A stretch of 41,680 nt of DNA from positions 1 to 41,680 of IMG/VR virus record IMGVR_UViG_3300008219_000025; one strand, given 5' to 3'. The position numbers were made by a program, and so were the translations under genes. This stretch comes from a virus. Position 1 is the stretch's first letter, and each line of letters opens with the position of its first letter. Shown here one piece after another: positions 13,229 to 21,234 of this stretch. The notes beneath the pieces are model-generated. The model worked only from the letters and a program-made list of their open reading frames with translations. It had not been told where the DNA came from and ran no database searches.

Positions 13229-13361
13229 TATTTATAGAAAGCAATTGAAACGGCCAAATAGGGGGCAACTCTGTGAGAGATGTGGTGAAGAAATGGAGAA
13301 CATCCAGGTATGCCACCAACGATGCCCTAATTGTGGTAACGAATTAACCTGTAGTGATTGA
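13212..13361 (+). CDS. Small zinc-ribbon protein, 49 aa
   Basis: CERCGEE and CPNCGNE form two zinc knuckles after a basic N-terminus (YRKQLKRPNRGQ). The gene overlaps its upstream neighbour and is followed after one base by the next ATG. This is a compact ribbon of the kind that accompanies transcription- or RNA-related factors; no specific role can be given. Confidence 0.7.
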   Translation: MALKTDIYRKQLKRPNRGQLCERCGEEMENIQVCHQRCPNCGNELTCSD

Positions 13362-13362
13362 T

Positions 13363-13527
13363 ATGGAAAGTGACTTGTTGTTCCTATGGTTTCTTTGTGG
13401 TTGTTATTTGCTAGGTGGGGTAACAATAGGGTATTACTTTAAAGCCTGGAGAAATAGAAAAGGCCACCGAACAGGAACAGGTAGATGGGATTATAAGGAT
13501 AGGCATCTAGGTGACGGATTTAATTAA
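13363..13527 (+). CDS. Small single-pass membrane protein, 54 aa
   Basis: Residues 4-25 (DLLFLWFLCGCYLLGGVTIGYY) form a transmembrane helix followed by a basic tail (KAWRNRKGHRTGTGRW). The type is N-terminal anchor with the positive side after the helix. It begins one base after the previous stop and overlaps the next GTG start by 17 bases. It could be a small holin- or spanin-like protein, but nothing specific supports this. Confidence 0.6.
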   Translation: MESDLLFLWFLCGCYLLGGVTIGYYFKAWRNRKGHRTGTGRWDYKDRHLGDGFN

Positions 13528-13621
13528 ATGTCCTAAATGCAAGTCATTGGATATTGTTGAGGTCCTATCTATTGATGGTGAGTCATTTGTTTGTGATGAG
13601 TGTGACCATGAATGGAAATAA
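13511..13621 (+). CDS. Tiny zinc-ribbon protein, 36 aa
   Basis: A complete ribbon in 36 residues: IKCPKCKS, a hairpin (DIVEVLSIDGESF) and VCDECDHEWK. The GTG start lies inside the end of the membrane-protein gene. It closely resembles the 31-residue ribbon at 17658 (MRCRNCLKE, YVCQDCKYEW) and the minus-strand ribbon at 5186. Confidence 0.65.
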   Translation: MTDLIKCPKCKSLDIVEVLSIDGESFVCDECDHEWK

Positions 13622-13628
13622 TTTATCC

Positions 13629-13636
13629 TTATATAA
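13629..13636 (+). promoter_or_regulatory. TATA box of the 1239-aa protein gene
   Basis: TTATATAA is centred 24-25 bases before the ATG at 13657. AATACTACT (13640-13648), a variant of the AATATTACT element, follows. Confidence 0.75.
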
Positions 13637-13656
13637 CATAATACTACTTATATAGT

Positions 13657-16600
13657 ATGGGTAGTGCTAGGATTAACGCAATTAGACAAAGGATAGCAGT
13701 AAAACGAAGTAAATTACCTAGTATTGGAGAAGCTTGGGATACATTAAATATTGGAACAAGAGAACGAGTTTTAAATCATTCAGGTGAAGGTGGTGGTGGT
13801 ATTCCATATAAAAGATTAATGGATAAAGATCCATATCGTGATCCACATGGTGGGAAAGATGATTTTACAAGAATAAGGTATGTGGTAGGCGATCCAAAAA
13901 AGATAGAAGTGGAAGATATTAATGTAAAGAAAGGAGTTGATTATCATTATAGAGATGGACCATATTTCGCAGAATATGAAAAGAGATTTCAAAAAGCCAT
14001 TAATACACCTTTCAATAAACAATCATCGTATTTGAAAGAGGCTATAGAACGTGGTTTAAGAGAACAAGGAATTAATCATAGAAGTGAAATAAGACCAGAT
14101 GCACCACCAATTAATCTACCTTATGGAGATTATGGAGAACATGAAACAGCAGGTATGAAACGTGATAGACAAAGATTTACCAAACTCAAACAAAGACTAG
14201 GCGTAACTGGTATGCCAAAAGACTTTGGTAAGAAACGTAAAAGGTTCAAAGAAGATAAGGATATTGACAAATTAGTAGATGATATAACAGATGTAGTAAT
14301 GAAAGAACGAAGAAAGATTATAAAAGATAATTCAAGAGGTGGAAGGCCACGTGGAATGAGAAGAGATCTTAGTACACCATTAATAAAAGAAGTACCATTT
14401 GGACCAGAAACAAGAGGAATAGGACAACTACCACATGGTGATCCAGGAAACTATGAACATATAGATCATAGACCATTTACCGATCTAACATTTGAAGAAG
14501 CTGAAGCAAAGGCCAAAGAAATGGGTTTACCTACATTTGAAGATCAACAGGGTATTCCAAAAGAATTACAAGATAAGTCTAAGGCATTTCATGTAATACC
14601 ACATGGTGGCATATCTATACCAAAAGAACAGAAGCGTAAGATATTACCTTTTGAGAAAAGAAAATGGGAAAAGAGTAAAAAATTAAGATCAAGATCAAAG
14701 AGGTATGACCAAAGAGAACAAGATGCAGAAGAAATAGCATTAGATTTATTGAATGATGAAAAACCTAGTAGATTGGTCACAAAGAGAAAATATGCACCTG
14801 GGCCATTTGGACTTGGTATAGATGAAGATGGTAGTGATCTAATAACAAATAGATCCCAGAGAAAGATTAGGCCACCTAAACCTGTTAGAAGTGACTTTGC
14901 AGAAATCATTACGGCCAAACAAAAGTCAGCAAGAGTAGAAGCACTTAGGCAACGAATGGCCTATGATCCACCAGAAGAGGATATTTTAGGATCTGATGTA
15001 TTAGAGAAGGCAGATGCATTTGAAATACATAAACAACCACATAACATACCACCATCCAGGTTGATGAAGAAAAAGATACACGCAAAAGATAAGGTAGGTG
15101 CGGCATTTGAGAACATTTTGGGTGGAGATGATGTGAACCAGATAACAGGCGAAGAGTATAAAAGCCAATTAGATGAGATAATAAGGAAAGGTTATATTGG
15201 AGAAAACGTTGATAGGACCAAGAAATATAGGCTTGATAGAACAAACAAAATGCCATACCAACGGGTTAAGGATGTGGCACAAGGTTGGACTAGGGATTAT
15301 ATTAAAAAACATAAATTGGCTAAAGAAGGAGATTATGGACCATCAGGTGTAAAGCGTGGCCCAGCACCAGGAAAGAGGTTTCCACCATTAAATTTAACAC
15401 CAGATGGTTGGAATAAAGTGATTGATAGAGCTTCTAAAGTTAAAGATTCAAATATATGGAGAGAACGATATGATGCAGCAAAGGGGGGTAATACGATGGG
15501 TTTTATCACAACAGATGGAATATTATATGAATCTGTTGGTTATGATGCAAATCACATAGGTGCGGTAAGAGAGATTATGGAAAAAGGAAAAGTAGATCCA
15601 TATATTTATGATAAATTTGCAGGTAATATGGGGCCTGAATCTTGGATGGCTGAGAGTCAAACAGTTCGTTTTTTCGATACAGGTAAAATGTCAATGGGTG
15701 GTGGTTTTGATGAGGATTACACAAACGAACATAGGCAATTAAATTTTCAAAACATAGAAGGTCCAGGACCTCGTGGCACTCCAACATCAGCTCAAATGAA
15801 AACAATAGGTTCGATTATTGGTGCATCCGGCCTACAACCCTCTCAAATAGTGACAGAATTAGGAGAGTATGGTTCTGATAGATTCGTTAGACGAAGATTA
15901 CAATTACACAAATATCCAAATGGTGATCCAGGTGCAGCTGGATTGGGATTCCTGGGCAGCAAACAAAGAATAGCAATTAAGCCAGATGGCCGAGGTCCAA
16001 ATCCTTTTCACCAAAATACTCCCTACAAACTACCAAACTATTCAGAACAAGATTATGAGGCATTTCACGATAAAATACTAGATCAAGATATGCATTTCGA
16101 TCATGGATTAGAATCTGGCATATATGACGATTTAAATGACGTAGCAGCAAAAGGTGGAGTTTATAAAGGATTTAAGGTAGATGAAAATACAGAGTTTGGT
16201 TCAGATCAAATACAAGATGCGTGGTCCTCACCCGAATTAGATAGTGATTTGCCTTGGAAAAATCTAAGTGATAGATCTAGAATGTATTTTAGAAAATACT
16301 ATCAAAAAATGTTAAGTGGTTCAGCGGACTATCAAACAGGTGGTCGAATTCGTGGGATGGGAGATGATTTTGAATTACGAGATTCTTATGTTAAACCTGG
16401 TTTTAGTAGGAATATTTGGCAAGGCAAGAAACCTGCACCAAGAGGAACAGGTGATATAAGAGCATATATAAAGGATACAGGAAATCCACTTTATTATAAT
16501 CAAACCGAATGGAATTTTGGAGATTCAGATGTAGTTAGTCTAACTAAGCAAGAGTATGATGATCCTAGTAAATATGGCAAATCATCAAGAATACAAACGG

Positions 16601-17376
16601 CTAGGGAAAGGCTTGGTGGCATAAAACTTCCAAATCTCATAGAAAAAAGACTAGTAGATTATACAGGAAAAACAACAAAGTTAAGTGGTAAACATTTCAT
16701 AACAAGTAAGGGTGAAATCACAAGACCACTTAGTTGGCATCGTACTACTCTAGAGGAATCTGGAATAGCACCAAATGTAGTTGGTAAACGTGGAATGGAA
16801 GGATTCTTACAAAAAAACAATGTAGTAAGAATAGATATTGGTAAAGATTATAGGGCGACTGGTGGCGAAGGTCCTTGGTTAGAAATTGAAGCAGAACATA
16901 AACTTACACCACAACAATCTAATATAATTAATAGTCATATAAAGAAAAACAAACTAAAACCAACTGATGTTATGTTAAAGGATAAATCAACCCAAGTGAA
17001 AAAACAACTACCAAAAGGTTTTGGGTTATCTAATGAAGAACTTGTAAACTTGGAAAGACAAGAGGAACAACGAAGAACCCATACACAAAACCTAGCAGGT
17101 AAACTCAGACAAAGGATAGCAGTAATAAGAGTAAGCCCAACAACCAAGAGAATTAAAAGGGTAAAGAAAGTGTTGGATTACGAATACCCATATCAAGGAC
17201 CAGAGGTGCCAACCACTACATATCCTAAGACTAACATACCAAAACTAACTGGACCACGAACAACAACAGGTGAGGAACGAAGAAGAAAGGTAACTAAAAA
17301 AGAGAGAAAGGCATTAAAGAAATACATATCGAAGGGAACTAAAATCAGACCAAAAAAGAGGAAACATAATGTCTGA
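13657..17376 (+). CDS. Giant basic modular protein (1239 aa) with recurrent RQRLA-type motifs
   Basis: A 1239-residue lysine/arginine-rich protein, gene order terL ATPase - this - terL nuclease - portal. A short motif recurs at the N-terminus (RINAIRQRIAVK, 5-16) and at about 175 (TKLKQRLGV), 425 (RVEALRQRMA), 768 (SKQRIAI), 978 (RIQTARERLGGI) and 1148 (GKLRQRIAVIR). Between copies are disordered polar stretches and at least one globular-looking segment (575-740, with GFITTDGILYES, DANHIGAVREIMEKG and SAQMKTIGSIIGASGLQPSQI). That segment recalls domains of large polyvalent virion proteins injected with DNA, by general appearance only. The motif is shared with the proteins at 17750 and 27364. 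I infer a packaged internal or ejection protein that may be cleaved during maturation. Enzymatic function is unknown. Confidence 0.6.
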   Translation: MGSARINAIRQRIAVKRSKLPSIGEAWDTLNIGTRERVLNHSGEGGGGIPYKRLMDKDPYRDPHGGKDDFTRIRYVVGDPKKIEVEDINVKKGVDYHYRDGPYFAEYEKRFQKAINTPFNKQSSYLKEAIERGLREQGINHRSEIRPDAPPINLPYGDYGEHETAGMKRDRQRFTKLKQRLGVTGMPKDFGKKRKRFKEDKDIDKLVDDITDVVMKERRKIIKDNSRGGRPRGMRRDLSTPLIKEVPFGPETRGIGQLPHGDPGNYEHIDHRPFTDLTFEEAEAKAKEMGLPTFEDQQGIPKELQDKSKAFHVIPHGGISIPKEQKRKILPFEKRKWEKSKKLRSRSKRYDQREQDAEEIALDLLNDEKPSRLVTKRKYAPGPFGLGIDEDGSDLITNRSQRKIRPPKPVRSDFAEIITAKQKSARVEALRQRMAYDPPEEDILGSDVLEKADAFEIHKQPHNIPPSRLMKKKIHAKDKVGAAFENILGGDDVNQITGEEYKSQLDEIIRKGYIGENVDRTKKYRLDRTNKMPYQRVKDVAQGWTRDYIKKHKLAKEGDYGPSGVKRGPAPGKRFPPLNLTPDGWNKVIDRASKVKDSNIWRERYDAAKGGNTMGFITTDGILYESVGYDANHIGAVREIMEKGKVDPYIYDKFAGNMGPESWMAESQTVRFFDTGKMSMGGGFDEDYTNEHRQLNFQNIEGPGPRGTPTSAQMKTIGSIIGASGLQPSQIVTELGEYGSDRFVRRRLQLHKYPNGDPGAAGLGFLGSKQRIAIKPDGRGPNPFHQNTPYKLPNYSEQDYEAFHDKILDQDMHFDHGLESGIYDDLNDVAAKGGVYKGFKVDENTEFGSDQIQDAWSSPELDSDLPWKNLSDRSRMYFRKYYQKMLSGSADYQTGGRIRGMGDDFELRDSYVKPGFSRNIWQGKKPAPRGTGDIRAYIKDTGNPLYYNQTEWNFGDSDVVSLTKQEYDDPSKYGKSSRIQTARERLGGIKLPNLIEKRLVDYTGKTTKLSGKHFITSKGEITRPLSWHRTTLEESGIAPNVVGKRGMEGFLQKNNVVRIDIGKDYRATGGEGPWLEIEAEHKLTPQQSNIINSHIKKNKLKPTDVMLKDKSTQVKKQLPKGFGLSNEELVNLERQEEQRRTHTQNLAGKLRQRIAVIRVSPTTKRIKRVKKVLDYEYPYQGPEVPTTTYPKTNIPKLTGPRTTTGEERRRKVTKKERKALKKYISKGTKIRPKKRKHNV

Positions 17377-17614
17377 AGAACCTGAGAAAGTAAATCCAAG
17401 ATGGGAAATAATAAACCAACTATATGATGCAATAGATACTGATATAACAGATATTAGTGAGAAGGAAAAGATGAATTTTATTGAGATTAGTATGGCCCTT
17501 CAAATGATAAACAAGAAAGTAGAGTATGAACAATTTAAGGCCATGTTTGACTTTAATGTAGAATCTATGGTAAAACAAGCAGAAGAGGGCCAACCTGAAG
17601 GTATGTATAAATGA
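17369..17614 (+). CDS. Hypothetical acidic helical protein, 81 aa
   Basis: A small acidic protein (ISEKEKMNFIEISMALQMINKKVEYEQFKAMFDFN) predicted to be almost entirely helical. The ATG overlaps the end of the giant basic protein gene by 8 bases. An acidic partner encoded directly after a very basic protein could be a chaperone for it, but that is speculation. The end overlaps the next ATG as ATGA. Confidence 0.7.
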   Translation: MSEEPEKVNPRWEIINQLYDAIDTDITDISEKEKMNFIEISMALQMINKKVEYEQFKAMFDFNVESMVKQAEEGQPEGMYK

Positions 17615-17661
17615 CAGATGATGAAGAAAGACCAGAGTGGGATTGGCTAAAGAAGAAATGA
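17611..17661 (+). CDS. Possible 16-aa coupling peptide
   Basis: ATGA overlaps join this 16-codon frame (MTDDEERPEWDWLKKK) to the genes on both sides. It may only keep ribosomes moving between the 81-aa and zinc-ribbon genes. The perfect chain of ATGA overlaps is the only support. Confidence 0.3.
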   Translation: MTDDEERPEWDWLKKK

Positions 17662-17753
17662 GATGTAGAAATTGTTTGAAGGAGAATGTTAAATTGATTA
17701 AGAAATGGTATGTATGCCAAGATTGCAAATATGAGTGGGAGAATGTGAAATGA
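17658..17753 (+). CDS. Tiny zinc-ribbon protein, 31 aa
   Basis: MRCRNCLKE and YVCQDCKYEWE make two zinc knuckles around a basic hairpin (NVKLIKKW). It is linked by ATGA overlaps to both neighbours. It is very similar in plan to the ribbon at 13511. Confidence 0.65.
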   Translation: MRCRNCLKENVKLIKKWYVCQDCKYEWENVK

Positions 17754-18403
17754 CCAGGATTAATGAGTTAAGGCAAAGACTTGGTAGAATACGATTTGCA
17801 GCACCAGATTATCTTTATCTAACAAAACAATACCCTAAAAACAAACAATTTAGAGAAGAAGCCAAACAGGATAGAGCATTTAACAAATCACACGCACTTG
17901 AAGAAAAATACAAATATAGGGCAAGAGACCCCACGCATAGAACAGATGTTGATAAAAGTAAAGAGATACCATACGGAAAGGAAAATAGAACATATGAAGA
18001 ACAATCACAAGATGCTTATAATAGAATGATGACAGAATGGGATCAAGAAGAAGGTGCAAAGGGTATAGGTGATTTTAAAGAGAATATTTATACAAGTGAT
18101 CTTTACGAGGCTGATGCCGAAAAGAGAAAAGGCATTAAAGGTGAAGCCACTAAAAAACTAGAAGGTGCTAGTATTGGTCTTGCAGAAGATTTAACTGATA
18201 TACCACCATGGAAGCCTGTGGGATATAAACCATTAAAGATATATCCAGGTAGAGAAGAATATGTTGGTAGGCGATCAAAGAAAAATAGGTATGGTTTGGA
18301 TAGAGTAAAACAAATAGTGCATAAACCAAAACGTAAAGAATGGACTAGAATAATACAGGCCAAAAAACTCAAACAAAGGTTGGCGAGGATATATGAATCC
18401 TAA
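17750..18403 (+). CDS. Basic protein with RQRLA-type motifs at both termini (217 aa)
   Basis: A 217-residue basic, probably extended protein lying between the terminase halves. It starts with TRINELRQRLGRIR (2-15) and ends with AKKLKQRLARIYES (204-217), so the recurrent motif of the two giant proteins brackets it exactly. The middle is polar with many Lys, Arg, Asp and Tyr and few hydrophobic clusters. The ATG at 17750 (ATGA overlap with the zinc ribbon) is preferred over an upstream codon at 17735. The 3' end overlaps the terminase nuclease gene by 11 bases. I infer a packaged internal head protein; the function is unknown. Confidence 0.6.
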   Translation: MTRINELRQRLGRIRFAAPDYLYLTKQYPKNKQFREEAKQDRAFNKSHALEEKYKYRARDPTHRTDVDKSKEIPYGKENRTYEEQSQDAYNRMMTEWDQEEGAKGIGDFKENIYTSDLYEADAEKRKGIKGEATKKLEGASIGLAEDLTDIPPWKPVGYKPLKIYPGREEYVGRRSKKNRYGLDRVKQIVHKPKRKEWTRIIQAKKLKQRLARIYES

Positions 18404-18965
18404 GTTTGGTGGCCTAGATTTAGCACAAAGGGTAGACAATTCAGCCCTGGTTGTATTAGAATTAGATAGTGGTGTATTAACGCAAGTAGGACAGAAGGTT
18501 TGGCCTCACATAGATTATGAGAAGATATTTCAAAGTCTTACTAAGATTAATGAGATTGAGAAGTTTAACAAGATATGCTATGATAGAACTGGTGTAGGTG
18601 ATGCCGTAGCTAAACTGATAAACCCATCTATGAGGAAAATATGTAGGCCCACAGTCCTAACAATCAAGAAGAAGTTTGAGCTAATAACCCTGGTAAAGGG
18701 ATTATTCAATGAGAAGAAGTTAAAGATCCATGATAGAGATCTATTTAGGGAGATAACGGAACAAGAGGTTGTGACTAGCGATGCTGGTAACTTACTATAT
18801 AGGCATCCAGAGGGATTCCACGATGATAGGTTTTGGGGCTTGGCATTGGCTTGTGAGGCTGGTTCATACGCAGTTCGAGGTATTACTAGATCTGCTGCGA
18901 TAGCCGCATCACCAAGGGAAACCAATCTCGAAAGCTTGATTATACAAGAATTAAACCGTGTATAA
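18393..18965 (+). CDS. Terminase large subunit, nuclease domain encoded separately
   Basis: A 190-residue RNase H-fold nuclease, the C-terminal half of a large terminase. GLDLAQRVDNSALVVLEL is the first strand pair with D9, ICYDRTGVGDAV supplies D64 on the fourth strand, and GFHDDRFWGLALAC supplies D144/D145, the three-metal-ligand pattern of terminase nucleases. No ATPase motif is present. The partner ATPase gene ends 6 kb upstream at precisely the domain boundary, so the two products should assemble on the portal in trans. The ATG start overlaps the upstream gene, and the portal gene follows, which is the usual order terL-portal. Confidence 0.9.
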   Translation: MNPKFGGLDLAQRVDNSALVVLELDSGVLTQVGQKVWPHIDYEKIFQSLTKINEIEKFNKICYDRTGVGDAVAKLINPSMRKICRPTVLTIKKKFELITLVKGLFNEKKLKIHDRDLFREITEQEVVTSDAGNLLYRHPEGFHDDRFWGLALACEAGSYAVRGITRSAAIAASPRETNLESLIIQELNRV

Positions 18966-18996
18966 GGTTAATAAAGGAGAAGAGGTAACTATAAAT

Positions 18997-20628
18997 ATGG
19001 CGAAATCTAGAGTGAAAAAAGCAAAGTCAGACAAAATATTGCCAAGAGTTGCTTCTGTTAAATCAACAGCAGGTAGGAATTTCGAACGAAACTTTTGGCG
19101 TAAGATGAATGGAGAGGTTGGTCAATACCAAGGACTACAAGTCTGGGCCCCGCTAGATCCATATTTGGGCCAACAAAGAAAAGAGTTCAAATCAGCCATG
19201 ACTAATCCTTATGTCTATAGGGCTACAAGAATACAAACAACATATGTCACAGGCCAAGGATATACGACAGAGATTGTTCCTCGAAGAGAGGAAGATGTAC
19301 CTGACGAACAACTAGACGAGTGGCAACGTACCACAAGTTATGACGTTCCCTACCTGGACAAAAAATTAACGGCTGAACAAATTAAAGATAAATTAGATAA
19401 AATGGCATTAGACTTGGACTTACCAACCAATCTATTTAATGCATATATGACTAGCCTGGAACAAGGAAGATGCGTATTGGCATTGACTCCACTAGATCCA
19501 GACGAGAATGGTAATTGGCAACTTCCAGAGCAAATTAGGCTTATTAGACCAGAATACACTGAAAGACCCGTACTCGATGATAATACAGGGGAGTTAATTG
19601 GAGTTAGGATTATAGGCGTTAGAAGTCAGATTAGGGATAATATCATACCATCTGAGAGATTTATCTATGTAATGCATGGTTGGAACAATGAGTTATTTAG
19701 TGATTACTATGGTGATTCCAAAATAAGCAGAATATCTGATGAGGCCAACACATTAAACATTGTTTTAAACCAGGATTATGAAAGGGCTGCAGAATCAGCA
19801 TGGTATAAGCCACCAGTATTCTCCGTACCCATACCACCACAAGAGGCTGGTAATGAAGAGGATGTATTATCACAATTCATTCAAAGAGTGAATGATGCCA
19901 AAGGCCAAGCTATTGCAGTAACTGGACCAAGCAATCCTGAAGAAACAGGGGTAAGCGTATTAAGTACACCACCTCATGCAGATATTGGTGGATTGGAAAT
20001 AGTAAGGCAAGGTTTGATCAAAGCAATCATCACAGCATTTGGATTACCAGGGTTTATGTTATCAGAGGGAGATATAGGCAAACTAGGCGGTAATGCAAAT
20101 ATTGAGGAAGTAGATGCATATATCAACCAAGAGATTAGACCAGAGTGTAAGGTGCTTGAAGCAGTAGTAGAAGAACAATTCTTTGATAGGGTTCTATGTA
20201 TATTATTCCAGGAAACAGATGCAAGGAAACTACCATGTAAGATTAAGTTTAAGTTTAACAAACCAAAATTAGTTACATTACTCACACCTGATATGTTTGG
20301 TGTATTGATGCAAATGGCACAACTAGGATTCATAGACGAATCAGGTATCAGAGAGATGTTAGGATTAGAGGAATATGACAAAGATACAATGAGTAAGGGA
20401 GCTCAAGGTGGGCCAAACCCAACATTTAATAGATTAGACAACTGGAAGCAACCAGTTCAAATCAACCTATGGCAAGATGGAACGGGTAAGATGAACATAA
20501 CAGCGGCAGATTGGGTTAAGACGGATCAATGGAATAAGATGGAAGCACATAACAAAGAGAAAGCTTCAGAGAAGAAATGGACCAAGGCAAGACAACTAAA
20601 GAAATGGGAAGAGGATAATAGAGGTTGA
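18997..20628 (+). CDS. Portal protein
   Basis: About 543 residues forming the dodecameric portal at one capsid vertex. The order fits portals: an N-terminal basic region, NPYVYRATRIQTTYVTGQGY (start of the core), a strand-rich section (PEQIRLIRPEYTERPVLDDNTGELIGVRIIG), a clip/stem section (SRISDEANTLNIVLNQDYERAAESAW), LEIVRQGLIKAIITAFGLPGFML before a wing with GDIGKLGGNANIEEVDAYINQEIRPECKVLEAVVEE, and a C-terminal helical crown. The ATG at 18997 is preferred; a GTG at 18958 would add 13 residues and overlap the nuclease gene. A purine-rich AAAGGAGAAGAGG lies at 18973-18985, too far from 18997 for a standard ribosome site. Confidence 0.88.
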   Translation: MAKSRVKKAKSDKILPRVASVKSTAGRNFERNFWRKMNGEVGQYQGLQVWAPLDPYLGQQRKEFKSAMTNPYVYRATRIQTTYVTGQGYTTEIVPRREEDVPDEQLDEWQRTTSYDVPYLDKKLTAEQIKDKLDKMALDLDLPTNLFNAYMTSLEQGRCVLALTPLDPDENGNWQLPEQIRLIRPEYTERPVLDDNTGELIGVRIIGVRSQIRDNIIPSERFIYVMHGWNNELFSDYYGDSKISRISDEANTLNIVLNQDYERAAESAWYKPPVFSVPIPPQEAGNEEDVLSQFIQRVNDAKGQAIAVTGPSNPEETGVSVLSTPPHADIGGLEIVRQGLIKAIITAFGLPGFMLSEGDIGKLGGNANIEEVDAYINQEIRPECKVLEAVVEEQFFDRVLCILFQETDARKLPCKIKFKFNKPKLVTLLTPDMFGVLMQMAQLGFIDESGIREMLGLEEYDKDTMSKGAQGGPNPTFNRLDNWKQPVQINLWQDGTGKMNITAADWVKTDQWNKMEAHNKEKASEKKWTKARQLKKWEEDNRG

Positions 20629-20810
20629 CCGACTATACACAATGCGATAGTAGTGCAATAGATTCATTATACGTGTTATTAACCGAGTCATTACCACATT
20701 TAATAGAAAAAAAACATCATCAACATGAAATAGAAAGGCATATAACATTTAGTATTAATGGTGTTGATCCACATAGTTTGAGAAGCCCTTGGTGGCAAGA
20801 CGATGATTGA
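20625..20810 (+). CDS. Hypothetical histidine-rich small protein, 61 aa
   Basis: A TTG start overlaps the portal stop (TTGA). The protein is acidic at the ends and His-rich in the middle (EKKHHQHEIERHITF). It overlaps the next gene by 8 bases. The function is unknown. Confidence 0.6.
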   Translation: MTDYTQCDSSAIDSLYVLLTESLPHLIEKKHHQHEIERHITFSINGVDPHSLRSPWWQDDD

Positions 20811-21024
20811 CGAGTTATTTGCCCAAAGAGTATTTGAAAGAATAGACAAGTTTGATGAGAAGATAGACGACCTATGTGATAGAATGATGAAAGTAGAAAT
20901 AGATATAACAAACCATTTAAACACAGTTACCCAAAATTCAGAAAGGAAAGAGAAGAAGTTTTACATTATAATAGCTGGGTTAGGTACGCTATTTGCGGCA
21001 GTTTCTTTCTTTCAGACCTTTTAA
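20803..21024 (+). CDS. XhlA/holin-accessory-like protein
   Basis: A 73-residue protein with an N-terminal coiled coil (RVFERIDKFDEKIDDLCDRMMKVEIDITNHL) and a C-terminal transmembrane helix (FYIIIAGLGTLFAAVSFFQTF) preceded by a basic stretch (ERKEKK). This is the layout of XhlA/hemolysin-type holin accessory proteins of phages. It ends an operon and converges with a minus-strand gene. A holin-like membrane protein is encoded 1.1 kb downstream, which fits a lysis function by association. Confidence 0.65.
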   Translation: MIDELFAQRVFERIDKFDEKIDDLCDRMMKVEIDITNHLNTVTQNSERKEKKFYIIIAGLGTLFAAVSFFQTF

Positions 21025-21176
21025 TATTTAAACTTAGTGTTCAACATTAGAACAACAAAGTCATATTCTTTATAAAAACCCTTATCATTATCTCGTGTTA
21101 CCTCTGCATATTTATTGGCACATCTTAACCACTCAATGTTTTCTTTTTGATCTTTTGTTAAGATTGAAGCTAGCAC
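21021..21176 (-). CDS. Hypothetical small protein, 51 aa (minus strand)
   Basis: Read on the minus strand from a GTG at 21176, the frame gives a soluble, mixed-charge peptide (LTKDQKENIEWLRCANKYAEVTRDNDKGFYKEYDF) and stops at 21021, overlapping the end of the plus-strand XhlA-like gene. A stop lies just upstream in frame, so the GTG is the only start. TTTTATCT (plus 21197-21204) lies at leaderless distance. The amino-acid composition looks coding, and the gene shares its direction with the matrixin gene beside it. It explains an otherwise empty stretch. Confidence 0.55.
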   Translation of the reverse strand: MLASILTKDQKENIEWLRCANKYAEVTRDNDKGFYKEYDFVVLMLNTKFKY

Positions 21177-21234
21177 ATTATTATATATCGTTTATAAGAT
21201 AAAAGCATTACCCTCAAAAAATATTCCTATGGTA

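Noticed and set aside
12362-18392. An intein or group I-type intron splitting the terminase
   Set aside because: The ATPase gene ends with its own stop, the nuclease has its own start, there are no intein splice-junction residues, and about a dozen genes lie between.
18973-18985. Shine-Dalgarno site for the portal gene
   Set aside because: AAAGGAGAAGAGG ends 11 bases before the chosen ATG with its GGAG about 18 bases away, and comparable sites are not seen before other genes; purine-rich codons explain it.
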